This document shows positions 15,975-24,872 of a DNA stretch of 64,000 nt, piece by piece. A program made the position numbers and the translations under genes. Source of the DNA: Paraburkholderia acidicola (lineage in GTDB: Bacteria; Pseudomonadota; Gammaproteobacteria; Burkholderiales; Burkholderiaceae); the NCBI RefSeq assembly GCF_002362315.1, contig NZ_MTZV01000004.1, positions 682,001 to 746,000 on the forward strand, in the 5' to 3' direction. Position 1 is the first letter of the stretch. Every line of letters begins with the position of its first letter. The notes under the pieces were generated by a model. It saw only the letters and a list, made by a program, of their open reading frames with translations, had not been told where the DNA came from and did not search any database.

Positions 15975-16604
15975 TTAGACGTTTGCAGTGACGCCGTGTG
16001 ACGACGCGCTTAGGTTAGCGTTAGCGTTGGCGTCGAACGCGGCAGGCGCAGCCTCGCGCGTACGGATTTGCAGCAACTCAGCACACACAGCCAGCGCGAT
16101 CGCATGCGGCGCCTTGTCGATGATTCCCGCCACGCCGATCGGACAGGTCATCTGCGCGAGCCGCTCGGGTTCAACACCACGCTCGATCAAACGACGCTCG
16201 AATTTCACGCGCTTCGTCTTCGAACCGATCATGCCGAAGTAGGTGAAGTCGCGCCGCCGCATGATGCGCGTCGCGAGCGTGAAATCGAGTGCGTGGTTGT
16301 GCGTCATCACCAGAAAATAGGCACCTGCCGGCACGCTATCGACGATTGCATCGGGCGTGTCGGTGGCTTCGACCTGCACGTTCGCCGGGACCTCATCGGG
16401 AAACAGCTCGTCGCGCTCGTCGACCCATTGCACGACACACGGCAACATGCCGAGCAGTGTGACGAGCGCGTGCCCGACGTGGCCCGCGCCGAACAGCACG
16501 ATGTGCATCGGTTTGCCCGGCTGCGGCGGTGCACTACTACGACGACCGATGCGCACCGGCGCATCGGCCGCGCTTGCAGACGATGAACGCAGACCGGCAA
16601 TCAT
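15975..16604 (-). CDS. xdhC: XdhC-like xanthine dehydrogenase accessory protein, short form
   Basis: XdhC binds molybdenum cofactor, promotes its sulfuration and inserts it into the large Xdh subunit. This 209-residue protein has only the C-terminal Rossmann domain: HIVLFGAGHVGHALV near residue 35, then VMTHNHALDF, DFTYFGMIGSKTKRVKFERRL and MTCPIGVAGI. Usual XdhC is over 300 residues with an N-terminal XdhC/CoxI domain, which is absent here. The start codon overlaps the xdhB stop in an ATGA, so translation is coupled and there is no room upstream for the missing domain. The C-terminus carries an Ala/Asn-rich tail. Confidence 0.8.
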   Translation of the reverse strand: MIAGLRSSSASAADAPVRIGRRSSAPPQPGKPMHIVLFGAGHVGHALVTLLGMLPCVVQWVDERDELFPDEVPANVQVEATDTPDAIVDSVPAGAYFLVMTHNHALDFTLATRIMRRRDFTYFGMIGSKTKRVKFERRLIERGVEPERLAQMTCPIGVAGIIDKAPHAIALAVCAELLQIRTREAAPAAFDANANANLSASSHGVTANV

Positions 16605-18979
16605 GCTGCCCTCGCCCGCGCCGCTTCACGCACCGCACCGACCGCGCGAAGAATTTCCGCCGCGGTGGCCGGTGCGTTCAACGGTGGATTGACCGCATAG
16701 TCGGCGACACTCGCCACCGCATCGCGCACCGCGAAGAACACCGAAAACGGCAACAGCAGCGGCGGTTCGCCGACCGCCTTCGAGCGGTGAATGCTGTCCT
16801 CCGCGTTGCGGTTCTTGAAGAGCCGCACGCGAAAATCGGGCGGTGTGTCGTTGACGGTTGGAATCTTGTAGGTGGACGGCGCGTGTGTCATCAGCTTGCC
16901 GCCCGCGTTCCACCATAGTTCCTCGGTGGTGAGCCAGCCCATGCCCTGGATAAAACCACCCTCGACCTGACCCACGTCGAGCGCCGGATTCAGCGACGCG
17001 CCGACGTCGTGCAATGCATCCGCGCGCAGCACACGCATCTCGCCCGTGAGCGTATCGATCACGACCTCCGACACTGCCGCCCCGTACGAGTAGTAATGGA
17101 ACGGCCGGCCCTGCAGCTTCGCCTGATCCCAGTAGAGTTTCGGCGTCGCGTAGAAGCCGTCGGACCACAACTGCACCCGCGCGAGATACGCCTTCGCGAC
17201 CAGTTCGTCGAACGGCACGATCGTCCCGCCGACACTGACCGCGCCGTTGCCGAAGCGCACGTCGGCGGCGCTGATCTTGCCGTCACCATAGCGCTCGGCG
17301 GCCAATGCGGCGAGGCGTTCGCGCAACTGGCGCGCCGCGTCCTGCGCGGCCTTGCCGTTCAGATCCGAACCCGTCGATGCCGCCGTCGCCGACGTATTCG
17401 CGACCTTGCTCGTATCGGTTGCGGTGACGCGCACACGGGCAAACGGAATGCCGAGTTCGTGCGCCACGACCTGCGCGACCTTCGTGTTGAGCCCCTGGCC
17501 CATCTCGGTGCCGCCGTGATTCACGAGCACCGAGCCATCGGTATAAATGTGAACGAGCGCACCCGCCTGATTGAAGTGCGTCACGTTGAACGCAATGCCG
17601 AACTTCACGGGCGTGATCGCGAGGCCCTTCTTCAGGATCTCGTTGTTCGCGTTGAACTCGCGAACCGCGGCACGACGCGCGCGGTAATCGCTGGTCGCTT
17701 CGATCTCGTCGAGCAGTTCGTGGATGACGTTATCGTCGATGACCTGGCCGTACGGCGTCTGGTTCTGTTCGGTCTTGCCGTACAGATTGCGACGGCGCAC
17801 ATCGAGTGGATCGAGTCCGAGCGAACGCGCAACGTCGTCCATGATGTATTCGATCGCGAACGCACCCTGCGGACCGCCGAAGCCGCGAAACGCCGTGTTC
17901 GACTGCGTATTCGTCTTGCCGCAAAACCCCGCAATCGATACATCGGGCAACCAGTACGCATTGTCGAAGTGACAGACGGCACGCGTCATCACCGGTCCCG
18001 ACAGATCCGCCGAGAAACCGCAGCGCGACGTCATGTCGACCCCAACGCCTTCGATCGTGCCGTCGTCGGCGTAACCGACTTCATACGTGTAGTGGAAATC
18101 GTGGCGCTTGCCGGTGACCATCATGTCGTCGTCGCGATCGGGGCGCAGCTTGACCGGACACAGCAGCTTCCATGCAGCGAGCGCCGCGCAACACGCGAAC
18201 AGCCCCGACTGCGATTCCTTGCCGCCGAAGCCACCGCCCATGCGCCGGCATTCGACCAGCACGTTATGCGATGCGATGCCGAGTGCGTGCGCGACGAGGT
18301 GCTGCATTTCGGTCGGGTGCTGGGTCGAGCACCAGATGTGCATGCCGTCGTCGTCCTTCGGCACCGCATACGAAATCTGTCCTTCCAGATAGAACTGCTC
18401 CTGACCGCCGAGCAACATCTCGCCGGCGTCACGGTGTGCCGCGCGCGCGATCTTCGTACCGGCGTCGCCGCGTGCGAGCTTCATCGGCGGCAGCACGCGC
18501 GAATCGGCAGCGCGGGCTTGCTGCGCGGTCATGATCGCGGGCAGTTCTTCGTAGACGATCTCGGCGCGCCGTGCGCCGAGGCGCGCCGTGTCGTGCGACG
18601 TCGCCACGACGATAAAGAACGGCTGACCGACGTACTGCACGATCCCGTCGGCAAGAATCGGATCGTCGCCGTGGATGATCGGGCCGACGTCGTTGGCGCC
18701 GGGAATGTCTTCGGCGGTGAGCACCGCGATCACGCCCGGTGTCGCGCGCACGGCATCGAACGACATCGAGACGATCCGCGCGTGCGCTTTCGTCGACAGA
18801 CCGAGTGCCGCGTGCAGCGTGCCGGCGACGACGGGAATATCGTCGGTGTAGGTCGCACGGCCGCTGACGTGCAGGTGCGCGGATTCATGCGGACGTGAGA
18901 CGTGGACTTGCGTGAAGTCGTTGATCAGGTCGTCGAGATTCTGCGCGTCCTTCAGGAACGGCTCAGCTTGCTGGTTCAT
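16601..18979 (-). CDS. xdhB: Xanthine dehydrogenase, molybdopterin-binding large subunit
   Basis: A 792-residue large subunit that carries the molybdenum centre and oxidises hypoxanthine to xanthine and urate. Family landmarks are SGRATYTDDIPV near the start, GGGFGGKESQ, TAFRGFGGPQG, GGTEMGQGLNTK and, near the C-terminus, AVGEPPLLLPFSVFFA, whose Glu is the base that activates the substrate hydroxylation. Length matches bacterial XdhB. It sits between xdhA (50 bases upstream) and xdhC (ATGA overlap) in one leftward operon. Confidence 0.95.
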   Translation of the reverse strand: MNQQAEPFLKDAQNLDDLINDFTQVHVSRPHESAHLHVSGRATYTDDIPVVAGTLHAALGLSTKAHARIVSMSFDAVRATPGVIAVLTAEDIPGANDVGPIIHGDDPILADGIVQYVGQPFFIVVATSHDTARLGARRAEIVYEELPAIMTAQQARAADSRVLPPMKLARGDAGTKIARAAHRDAGEMLLGGQEQFYLEGQISYAVPKDDDGMHIWCSTQHPTEMQHLVAHALGIASHNVLVECRRMGGGFGGKESQSGLFACCAALAAWKLLCPVKLRPDRDDDMMVTGKRHDFHYTYEVGYADDGTIEGVGVDMTSRCGFSADLSGPVMTRAVCHFDNAYWLPDVSIAGFCGKTNTQSNTAFRGFGGPQGAFAIEYIMDDVARSLGLDPLDVRRRNLYGKTEQNQTPYGQVIDDNVIHELLDEIEATSDYRARRAAVREFNANNEILKKGLAITPVKFGIAFNVTHFNQAGALVHIYTDGSVLVNHGGTEMGQGLNTKVAQVVAHELGIPFARVRVTATDTSKVANTSATAASTGSDLNGKAAQDAARQLRERLAALAAERYGDGKISAADVRFGNGAVSVGGTIVPFDELVAKAYLARVQLWSDGFYATPKLYWDQAKLQGRPFHYYSYGAAVSEVVIDTLTGEMRVLRADALHDVGASLNPALDVGQVEGGFIQGMGWLTTEELWWNAGGKLMTHAPSTYKIPTVNDTPPDFRVRLFKNRNAEDSIHRSKAVGEPPLLLPFSVFFAVRDAVASVADYAVNPPLNAPATAAEILRAVGAVREAARARAA

Positions 18980-19029
18980 TCGAATGGTTCTCCGTACCTC
19001 GGTATTGCTGTAGCCCGGCTGTGGCTCTC

Positions 19030-20547
19030 TTACGCACTTGCGCCGGCGGCTTCGACGGCGCGCACATCGAGCGCGGCCTTCGGCAGCGGATTGTGCGGAC
19101 GCGTTTCGAGCCAGAAGCGGTACAGCGTGTTCTTCGCGGCTTCGACGCGGTAGTCGCTGGTCGCGCGCATGTCGCTAAGCGGCGCGTAGTCTTTCGCGAG
19201 CGCATGCATCGCGGCCTGCGCGGTGGCTTCGTGCCACTCGGCGTCGTTGAGTACCGCTTCGGCGTGCGTGGCGCGCTTCGGCGTCGCGGCCATGCCGCCG
19301 AATGCGATACGCGGCTCGCGGACCGTGTCGCCATCCGCGATGAACGAGAACGCCGCGCACACCGCCGAAATATCGGAATCGAAGCGCTTCGACAGCTTGT
19401 AGGTACGGAACTGCAGATTCGCGCGCACACCGGTGCGGGTCGGCACACGCAAGCCGACGACGAACTCGTGTGCTTCCATATCCTTCTTCTGATACGCGAG
19501 GTACAGGTCTTCAAGCGCCATCTCGCGCTCGATCTCGCCGCCTCGCACGACGACCCGCGCGCCGAGTGCGATCAGCCCCGGCATCGAATCGCCGATCGGC
19601 GAGCCATTCGCAATGTTGCCGCCGAGCGTGCCCGCATTGCGGATCGGCAGCGACGCGAAGCGTTGCCACATCTCGGTCAGTTCGGGGTAATGCCGCGCGA
19701 GTTCCGCGTACGCCTTTTCGACGCTGACACCGGCGCCGATCTCGATCCAGCCGTCGGTCACCGCGATGCGTTGCAGTTCGGCGATCTGCCCGACGTACAC
19801 GATGTCGCCCAGTTCGCGCATCTGCTTCGTGACCCACAAGCCGATGTCGGTACTGCCCGCGAGTATCCGCGTAGCCGGTTGCACGATCTTGATCTGCGCG
19901 AGTGCTTCGACGGTACGTGGTGCATCGAACTGCTGGCCGGCGTGCGCGTAGTGGAACGTGTCGTGACGCTCGAGCGTGGCGAGCGTGTTCGACAGTGCTT
20001 CGAGATCGACTGGTGCTTTCGGCGCGGGGGCGTCGAACATCTGCACGGCGGCATCGACGATCGGCCGGTAGCCGGTGCAGCGGCACAGGTTGCCGGTCAG
20101 CGCATTGCTGATTTCAGTGCGCGACGGCACCGTGCGGTTGGCGCAGCTTTGCTCGTGACCGTGCTTTTCGTACAGCGACCACATCGACATCACGAAACCC
20201 GGTGTGCAGAAGCCGCATTGCGAGCCGTGGCATTCGACCATCGCCTGCTGGACCGGATGCAGCGAGCCGTCGGGCTGGCGCAGGTCCTCGACGGTGAACA
20301 GCGCGCGGCCATCGAGCGTCGGCAGGAACTGGATGCACGCGTTGACGGCCTTGAAGCTCACGCCGCCCGTGGCGTTGCGCTCGCCGATAACAACGGTGCA
20401 GGCGCCGCAGTCGCCTTCGGCGCAGCCCTCCTTGGTGCCGGTGCAGCGCGCGTCTTCGCGCAGGTATTGCAGGACGGTGCGGGTGACGGGCGTATTGCGG
20501 ATCTCGCGGATCGCATTGCGGTGATAGAAGCGGATCGGCTGGCTCAT
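19030..20547 (-). CDS. xdhA: Xanthine dehydrogenase, FeS/FAD small subunit
   Basis: A 505-residue small subunit. The plant-type [2Fe-2S] site has Cys42, Cys47 and Cys50 (GCAEGDCGACT); the second cluster uses SQCGFCTPGFV and NLCRCTGYRPI. The FAD domain follows from about residue 195 (TRILAGSTDIGLW, GTLGGNIANGSPIGD). Electrons from the molybdenum subunit pass through the clusters to FAD and NAD. The start at 20547 is chosen because conserved residues begin there; the in-frame region up to 20643 is unlike the family. First gene of xdhABC, with palindromes about 90-120 bases upstream. Confidence 0.95.
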   Translation of the reverse strand: MSQPIRFYHRNAIREIRNTPVTRTVLQYLREDARCTGTKEGCAEGDCGACTVVIGERNATGGVSFKAVNACIQFLPTLDGRALFTVEDLRQPDGSLHPVQQAMVECHGSQCGFCTPGFVMSMWSLYEKHGHEQSCANRTVPSRTEISNALTGNLCRCTGYRPIVDAAVQMFDAPAPKAPVDLEALSNTLATLERHDTFHYAHAGQQFDAPRTVEALAQIKIVQPATRILAGSTDIGLWVTKQMRELGDIVYVGQIAELQRIAVTDGWIEIGAGVSVEKAYAELARHYPELTEMWQRFASLPIRNAGTLGGNIANGSPIGDSMPGLIALGARVVVRGGEIEREMALEDLYLAYQKKDMEAHEFVVGLRVPTRTGVRANLQFRTYKLSKRFDSDISAVCAAFSFIADGDTVREPRIAFGGMAATPKRATHAEAVLNDAEWHEATAQAAMHALAKDYAPLSDMRATSDYRVEAAKNTLYRFWLETRPHNPLPKAALDVRAVEAAGASA

Positions 20548-20930
20548 GTTTCGTCTCGATTGTTCTGGCCTGCTGGGCCGTGCTGCGGGGACGGTTCGAA
20601 CGCTATCACCTTCAATATTGGCAACCCATAGGCGCATCCGCATGCGGGATATATCGCTGGAGCGATAAATCTCGATGTTCGGCGGCCTGGTGACTTATAG
20701 AAGTGGTGTGTTTTTGGACTGTTTTACAAATTTATACTCATAAAACGACATTTCCCGGTCAGCTACCGCTCGCGGAAACGCCCGCCGTGCGGCCCGATAT
20801 ATGGTTTTCACCGCTTCACACACATCCGACACCGTTTTTTGCAGGCCAAAATTATTAAGCGTCCCCTGCAACAGAACCGGTTCCATGGGAAAATCACGCC
20901 TTCCTGCCGATTTCAAGTCTCGTTTTCCCC
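20548..20930. other. Divergent xdhA/MFS control region
   Basis: This 383-base gap between divergent xdhA and the MFS transporter holds two palindromes (20638-20667) and an AT-rich stretch at 20705-20750 (TTTTACAAATTTATACTCATAAAACG) that fits a promoter. A leftward 88-codon open frame at 20695-20961 overlaps the MFS start and shows no family features, so I do not call it. Confidence 0.55.
20638..20667. promoter_or_regulatory. Paired palindromes upstream of xdhA
   Basis: CCGCATGCGG (20638-20647) is a perfect 10-base palindrome, and TATCGCTGGAGCGATA (20652-20667) is a perfect inverted repeat with seven-base arms and a two-base spacer. Both lie about 90-120 bases upstream of the xdhA start, a typical activator position. 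The binding protein is unknown; the LysR next to xdhC is one candidate. Confidence 0.55.
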
Positions 20931-22151
20931 ATGTCCGCCGACTCAACCTCCCCCGCCACATCAGGCAGCCAGTTCGCTACGACCCTGCAGATCATTCCGG
21001 TCGTCTCTTTCACGTTCATCTGCTACCTGACCATCGGGCTTCCGCTCGCGGTGCTGCCCGGTTATGTGCACAACGACCTCGGCTTCAGCGCCGTGCTCGC
21101 CGGGGCGGCGATCAGCGTGCAGTACCTCGCGACCCTAGCGTCGCGCCCACTGGCGGGTCGTTCGGCCGATACGCTTGGGCCGAAGAAGACGGTGTCGATC
21201 GGTCTGCTCGGTTGCGGCGCGAGCGGCATCTTGCTGCTGCTCGCGGTGCTATGCGGCAAGTGGACCGGCGTCAGTCTCACGCTGCTCGTGCTGAGCCGGC
21301 TCGTGCTCGGCTTCGGCGAAAGTCTGTGCGGGACCGGCGCGATTCTGTGGGGCATCGGCCGGGTCGGCACGACGAACAACGCGCGCGTGATCTCATGGAA
21401 CGGCATCGCGACCTACGGCGCGCTCGCGATCGGCGCGCCGCTCGGCGTCGGCATTTCGCACGGCATCGGTTACTGGGCGCTCGGCGTCGTCGTGATCGCG
21501 CTCGCGGCGCTCGGCTACTACCTCGCGCGGCTGATCGCTCCGGTCCCGCTCGTGCATGGCGAACGGATGTCGTATCGCAGCGTGTTCAGCCGCGTATTGC
21601 CGCATGGCATCGGGCTGGCGTTGGGGTCGGCGGGCTTCGGTTCGATTGCGACGTTCATCACGCTGTTTTATGCGGCTCGGCAGTGGCCGAATGCGGCGCT
21701 GTCGCTGACGGTGTTCGGCACGCTGTTCGTCGGTTCGCGTCTGCTGTTCGCCAACACGATCAAGACGTATGGCGGTTTCCGCGTGGCGATTGCATCGTTT
21801 GCATTCGAGTGCGCCGGCTTGCTGATGCTGTGGCTCGCGCCCGAGCCGCACATCGCGCTGCTCGGCGCGGCGTTGACGGGATTCGGCTTCGCGCTGATCT
21901 TTCCGGCGCTCGGCGTCGAGGCCGTCGCGCTGGTGCCGCCGGCAAGCCGCGGTGCGGCGCTGTCCGCTTACTCGGTGTTCCTCGATCTGTCGCTGGGGAT
22001 TACCGGGCCGCTCGCGGGTTATGTTGCAGGTGAATTCGGCTATGGCTCGGTGTTCCTCTTTGCTGCGCTGGCTGCCGCGGGCGGGGTCGTGCTGTCGGCG
22101 ATGCTTTATACGCGCAATACGAAAGTGCCGAACGCGCCTGCGGCGCTGTAG
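20931..22151 (+). CDS. MFS transporter (YhhS/YfcJ-like)
   Basis: A 406-residue 12-helix transporter. The inter-helix 2-3 motif is [16 protein letters not shown] and helix 4 has [24 protein letters not shown], typical of the YhhS/YfcJ group of E. coli, as I recall them. Other parts are [17 protein letters not shown] and [20 protein letters not shown]. It probably exports a small molecule by proton antiport. It is divergent from xdhA, which could mean a purine-related substrate, but this is only context. Confidence 0.82.
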   Translation: MSADSTSPATSGSQFATTLQIIPVVSFTFICYLTIGLPLAVLPGYVHNDLGFSAVLAGAAISVQYLATLASRPLAGRSADTLGPKKTVSIGLLGCGASGILLLLAVLCGKWTGVSLTLLVLSRLVLGFGESLCGTGAILWGIGRVGTTNNARVISWNGIATYGALAIGAPLGVGISHGIGYWALGVVVIALAALGYYLARLIAPVPLVHGERMSYRSVFSRVLPHGIGLALGSAGFGSIATFITLFYAARQWPNAALSLTVFGTLFVGSRLLFANTIKTYGGFRVAIASFAFECAGLLMLWLAPEPHIALLGAALTGFGFALIFPALGVEAVALVPPASRGAALSAYSVFLDLSLGITGPLAGYVAGEFGYGSVFLFAALAAAGGVVLSAMLYTRNTKVPNAPAAL

Positions 22152-22162
22152 GACGTTTTTTT

Positions 22163-22194
22163 GTCGGCTTGCAGTCAATGCACTGCGAGCCGAC
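22163..22194 (+). terminator. Hairpin downstream of the MFS gene
   Basis: Arms 22163-22175 (GTCGGCTTGCAGT) and 22182-22194 (ACTGCGAGCCGAC) pair over 13 positions with one G-T wobble and a six-base loop, 12 bases past the MFS stop. The following GTTCGCTTTT is only a weak U tract, so termination efficiency is uncertain. Confidence 0.55.
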
Positions 22195-22374
22195 GTTCGC
22201 TTTTGCTATTCACGCAAGGACACAGGCGCTTGCCGCTGCCGATCGCAACAATCGCACGTGGGCCGAGCCGCCCAGCTTAAAAAAACTTTAATCCAACGAT
22301 CGCGCTATTTCAGACTCCGCCCCACGTCCCCACTCCATAATTTCCACATCGGGACAGGCACGAGGAGTCGAACA

Positions 22375-22749
22375 ATGACGCGCCCCATGAGCATCGAAGT
22401 AATCAACCAGTACGGCACGAGCACGGTTCGCATTGCCATCGAGCAGGCTTCCGTGTTGCTCGAAGCGAGCGACGTCGATGCGGTCATCGAGCATCTCAGT
22501 CTGATACGTGCCTCGATGAAACCTGAGCTGCCTAAAGAGCCTTCGCGTTCGCATCAATATGTGATCGAGATGGACCCGTGCTGGCACTCCGAGATGCATC
22601 CGATGTATGACGGCGCAGTGGTGTTCCTGCGTCATTCCGGGCTAGGCTGGGCGGGCTTTGCACTCCCGACGCACAGCCTCGAGAAACTCCACGATGCGTT
22701 AGCAAAGCATCTCGACACGCTCGCGGAAACGCATAGCCTGCCCAACTAG
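22375..22749 (+). CDS. Hypothetical protein, 124 residues
   Basis: A soluble acidic protein starting MTRPMSIEVINQYGTSTVRIAIEQ, preceded by GAGGAG. A helical stretch at 30-50 (LLEASDVDAVIEHLSLIRASM) is followed by a Pro/Lys-rich turn and a beta-rich half with PCWHSEMHPMYDGAVVFLRHSGLGWAGFALP. No signal peptide, membrane segment or metal motif is clear, although the WHSEMHP residues could bind a metal. I recall similar short hypothetical proteins in Burkholderia, but no function. Confidence 0.65.
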   Translation: MTRPMSIEVINQYGTSTVRIAIEQASVLLEASDVDAVIEHLSLIRASMKPELPKEPSRSHQYVIEMDPCWHSEMHPMYDGAVVFLRHSGLGWAGFALPTHSLEKLHDALAKHLDTLAETHSLPN

Positions 22750-23116
22750 CCAGGGCAATCGCGTCGCCGCGCAACACACGGGCGGCACACGCATTCATCG
22801 CAATGCGCGATCCATTTTCTCTCTCACGCGCGTGCATTCGCATGCGCGTCTCCGTGCTTGCTCCCCCGCTTCAACACGCATCGTTCGCCACCGTCTTTCA
22901 AGGCTGCGAATCGCCGCGCATGTCCGTCGCATACCCCATCACTCACTCTCTTTCATTCTTACGATGAAGGCTTGCGAATCGTCAAATGAAAGCTCTCCTT
23001 TGCAATCTTCATGAACATAGCAGCAAGTTAAAAAAGGCTTAATTCGCGTAGCGACTTTGTTTTACACGCCATCGCCGATCATGCACGCGTTGCCCTCACT
23101 CGCGCGAAAACGAAAC
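22750..23116. other. Intergenic region
   Basis: This 367-base gap precedes the LysR gene. The last 100 bases (ATAGCAGCAAGTTAAAAAAGGCTTAATTCG) are AT-rich and probably hold its promoter. The open frames across it are short and without ribosome sites. I see no repeat or RNA gene. Confidence 0.45.
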
Positions 23117-24040
23117 ATGAACCAACTCCAGGCAATGCGTGCCTTCATCCGCGTAGTCGATCTCGCCAGCTTCAATCTCGCGGCGCGACAGCTGGGTATG
23201 TCGGCGGCCGCGGTGACGCGCAGCATCGGCACGCTCGAAGCTCATCTGAATGTGCGTCTGCTCAATCGCACGACGCGCAGCCTGTCGCTCACCGACATGG
23301 GCAAGGAGTATCTCGACGGCTGCCGCGCGATCGTCGAGAAGCTCGACGAGGTTGAATCGAATCTCGTGCAGACCACGCGCGACCCGTGCGGCACACTGCG
23401 CATCGCCAGCACGATGACGTTCTCGACAACCAGTCTCGGCATCCTGCTTGCGTCCTATCGCACGCTGCATCCACGCGTTAACTTCGACGTGACGACGTTC
23501 GACACGCATGTCGACATGATCGAAGGCGGCTTCGATGTCTGCTTCTCCGACGACCGGCGCCTGGCAAGTTCGACGCTAGTCAGTCGCACGCTCGCAACCG
23601 TCGACGACGTCGTCGTCGCATCGCCCGCCTATCTCATGCGCTGCGGCACGCCGCGCGATCCGTCCGCACTGGCGCGGCACGATCTGCTCGCGATCTCGGA
23701 TGGCCTGTCGCGCACGTGGGAATTCTCGGGTGTCGACGGCATTCAGCGCGTCAGCGCCGGCAACGCACTGACCACCACGAGTCACGCCACCGCACGCGCC
23801 GCCGCACTCAATCACATGGGCATCGCGCTGCTGCCGCGACCGCTGATCGTCGACGATCTCGCACACGGCGCCCTCGTGCCGGTGCTCGAACCGTTCGCGG
23901 TCAACGGCGGTGCGCATCAGGTGTCGATCCTCTACTCGGGCCGCAACTATCTGTCGATGAAGGTACGCAGCTTCATCGATTTCGTGGTCAACCGGTATCG
24001 CTCGCCGGACAAGGCGGTGACGCTACGTGCCGTAGCCTGA
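23117..24040 (+). CDS. LysR-family transcriptional regulator (CrgA-like)
   Basis: A 307-residue LTTR. The N-terminus MNQLQAMRAFIRVVDLASFN with AARQLGMSAAAVTRSIGTLE is the winged helix, followed by RLLNRTTRSLSLTDMGKEYL of the CrgA/AaeR-like subgroup and an effector domain. The ATG at 23117 is preferred over an upstream frame start at 23057. It is clearly related to the LysR product at 41365. Its target is not evident: the gene is followed on the same strand, 26 bases later, by an orphan response regulator, so the two may share a transcript. Confidence 0.87.
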   Translation: MNQLQAMRAFIRVVDLASFNLAARQLGMSAAAVTRSIGTLEAHLNVRLLNRTTRSLSLTDMGKEYLDGCRAIVEKLDEVESNLVQTTRDPCGTLRIASTMTFSTTSLGILLASYRTLHPRVNFDVTTFDTHVDMIEGGFDVCFSDDRRLASSTLVSRTLATVDDVVVASPAYLMRCGTPRDPSALARHDLLAISDGLSRTWEFSGVDGIQRVSAGNALTTTSHATARAAALNHMGIALLPRPLIVDDLAHGALVPVLEPFAVNGGAHQVSILYSGRNYLSMKVRSFIDFVVNRYRSPDKAVTLRAVA

Positions 24041-24066
24041 CCGCGCGCAACGAACAGGCGCTATCG

Positions 24067-24741
24067 ATGCCGAAAATTCTCACGATCGAAGACGATGAAC
24101 TGATCGCGCACGACATCGTGCGCACACTCACCGCAGGCGGTTTCTCCGTCGATCTCGCGCGTACCGGCCGCGAAGGCATGGCCAAGGTGATGGGCGGCAG
24201 CTACGACGTCGTGACGCTCGACCGCATGTTGCCGGATCTCGACGGCCTGACGATCGTCGCGACGATGCGCGGCGTCGGGATGGAAACACCGGTGCTGGTG
24301 ATGAGCGCGATGTCCGATGTCGATCAACGCATCAAGGGGCTGCGCGCGGGCGGCGACGATTACCTGACCAAGCCGTTCTCACCCGAGGAGATGTTCGCGC
24401 GCGTCGAAGTGCTGCTGCGGCGCCGCCCACGCGGCACGAAAACCGAAACCGTGCTGCGCAAGGATTCGCTCGAACTCGATCTCGTGCGTCGCCGGGTCAC
24501 GTATCGCGAACGCGAACTCGACTTGCAACCGACCGAGTTCCGTGTGCTCGAATTCATGATGCGTCATGCGGGCCAGGTGCTGACCCGAACGATGATCTTC
24601 GAGGCGGTATGGGGTTGCCGCTTCGATCCGGGTACGAACCTGATCGATGTGCATGTGGGGCGTCTGCGCAAGAAGGTCGATGTGCCTGGCGAACGGCCGA
24701 TGATCCGCACGATACGCGGCTCGGGTTACCTGTTTGGTTGA
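24067..24741 (+). CDS. OmpR-type response regulator, orphan
   Basis: A 224-residue regulator with an intact receiver (acidic residues Glu8, Asp9, Asp10; phosphoacceptor Asp52 in VVTLDRMLPDLDG; Lys in YLTKPF) and a C-terminal winged helix (LQPTEFRVLEFMMRHAGQVLTRTMIFEAVWGCRFDP broken by loops, ending TIRGSGYLF). No kinase gene flanks it. It closely resembles the regulator at 37645-38322, which does have a kinase, so cross-talk or shared ancestry is likely. It follows a LysR gene by 26 bases. Confidence 0.88.
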   Translation: MPKILTIEDDELIAHDIVRTLTAGGFSVDLARTGREGMAKVMGGSYDVVTLDRMLPDLDGLTIVATMRGVGMETPVLVMSAMSDVDQRIKGLRAGGDDYLTKPFSPEEMFARVEVLLRRRPRGTKTETVLRKDSLELDLVRRRVTYRERELDLQPTEFRVLEFMMRHAGQVLTRTMIFEAVWGCRFDPGTNLIDVHVGRLRKKVDVPGERPMIRTIRGSGYLFG

Positions 24742-24872
24742 TCCGGGCATCGCCTCTCCCGGCGGCTTCCGGAATGTTCACGTTCCGATGCCGCGCGCAG
24801 CAGGCCAGGGCAGGACCGATGTTGCCTGAATGGCGCACGCTGGCTTGCACAACGCGAGGACCGCGACAGGCG

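Noticed and set aside
17009..18898. 629-codon open frame antisense to xdhB
   Set aside because: It is the mirror of a clear XdhB coding sequence in high-GC DNA. The product is Arg/His-rich with no domain features.
19021..20631. 536-codon open frame antisense to xdhA
   Set aside because: XdhA on the other strand has both iron-sulfur motifs; this frame has none.
20695..20961. 88-codon leftward frame in the xdhA/MFS gap
   Set aside because: No ribosome site or family likeness; it overlaps the MFS start and the AT-rich promoter region.
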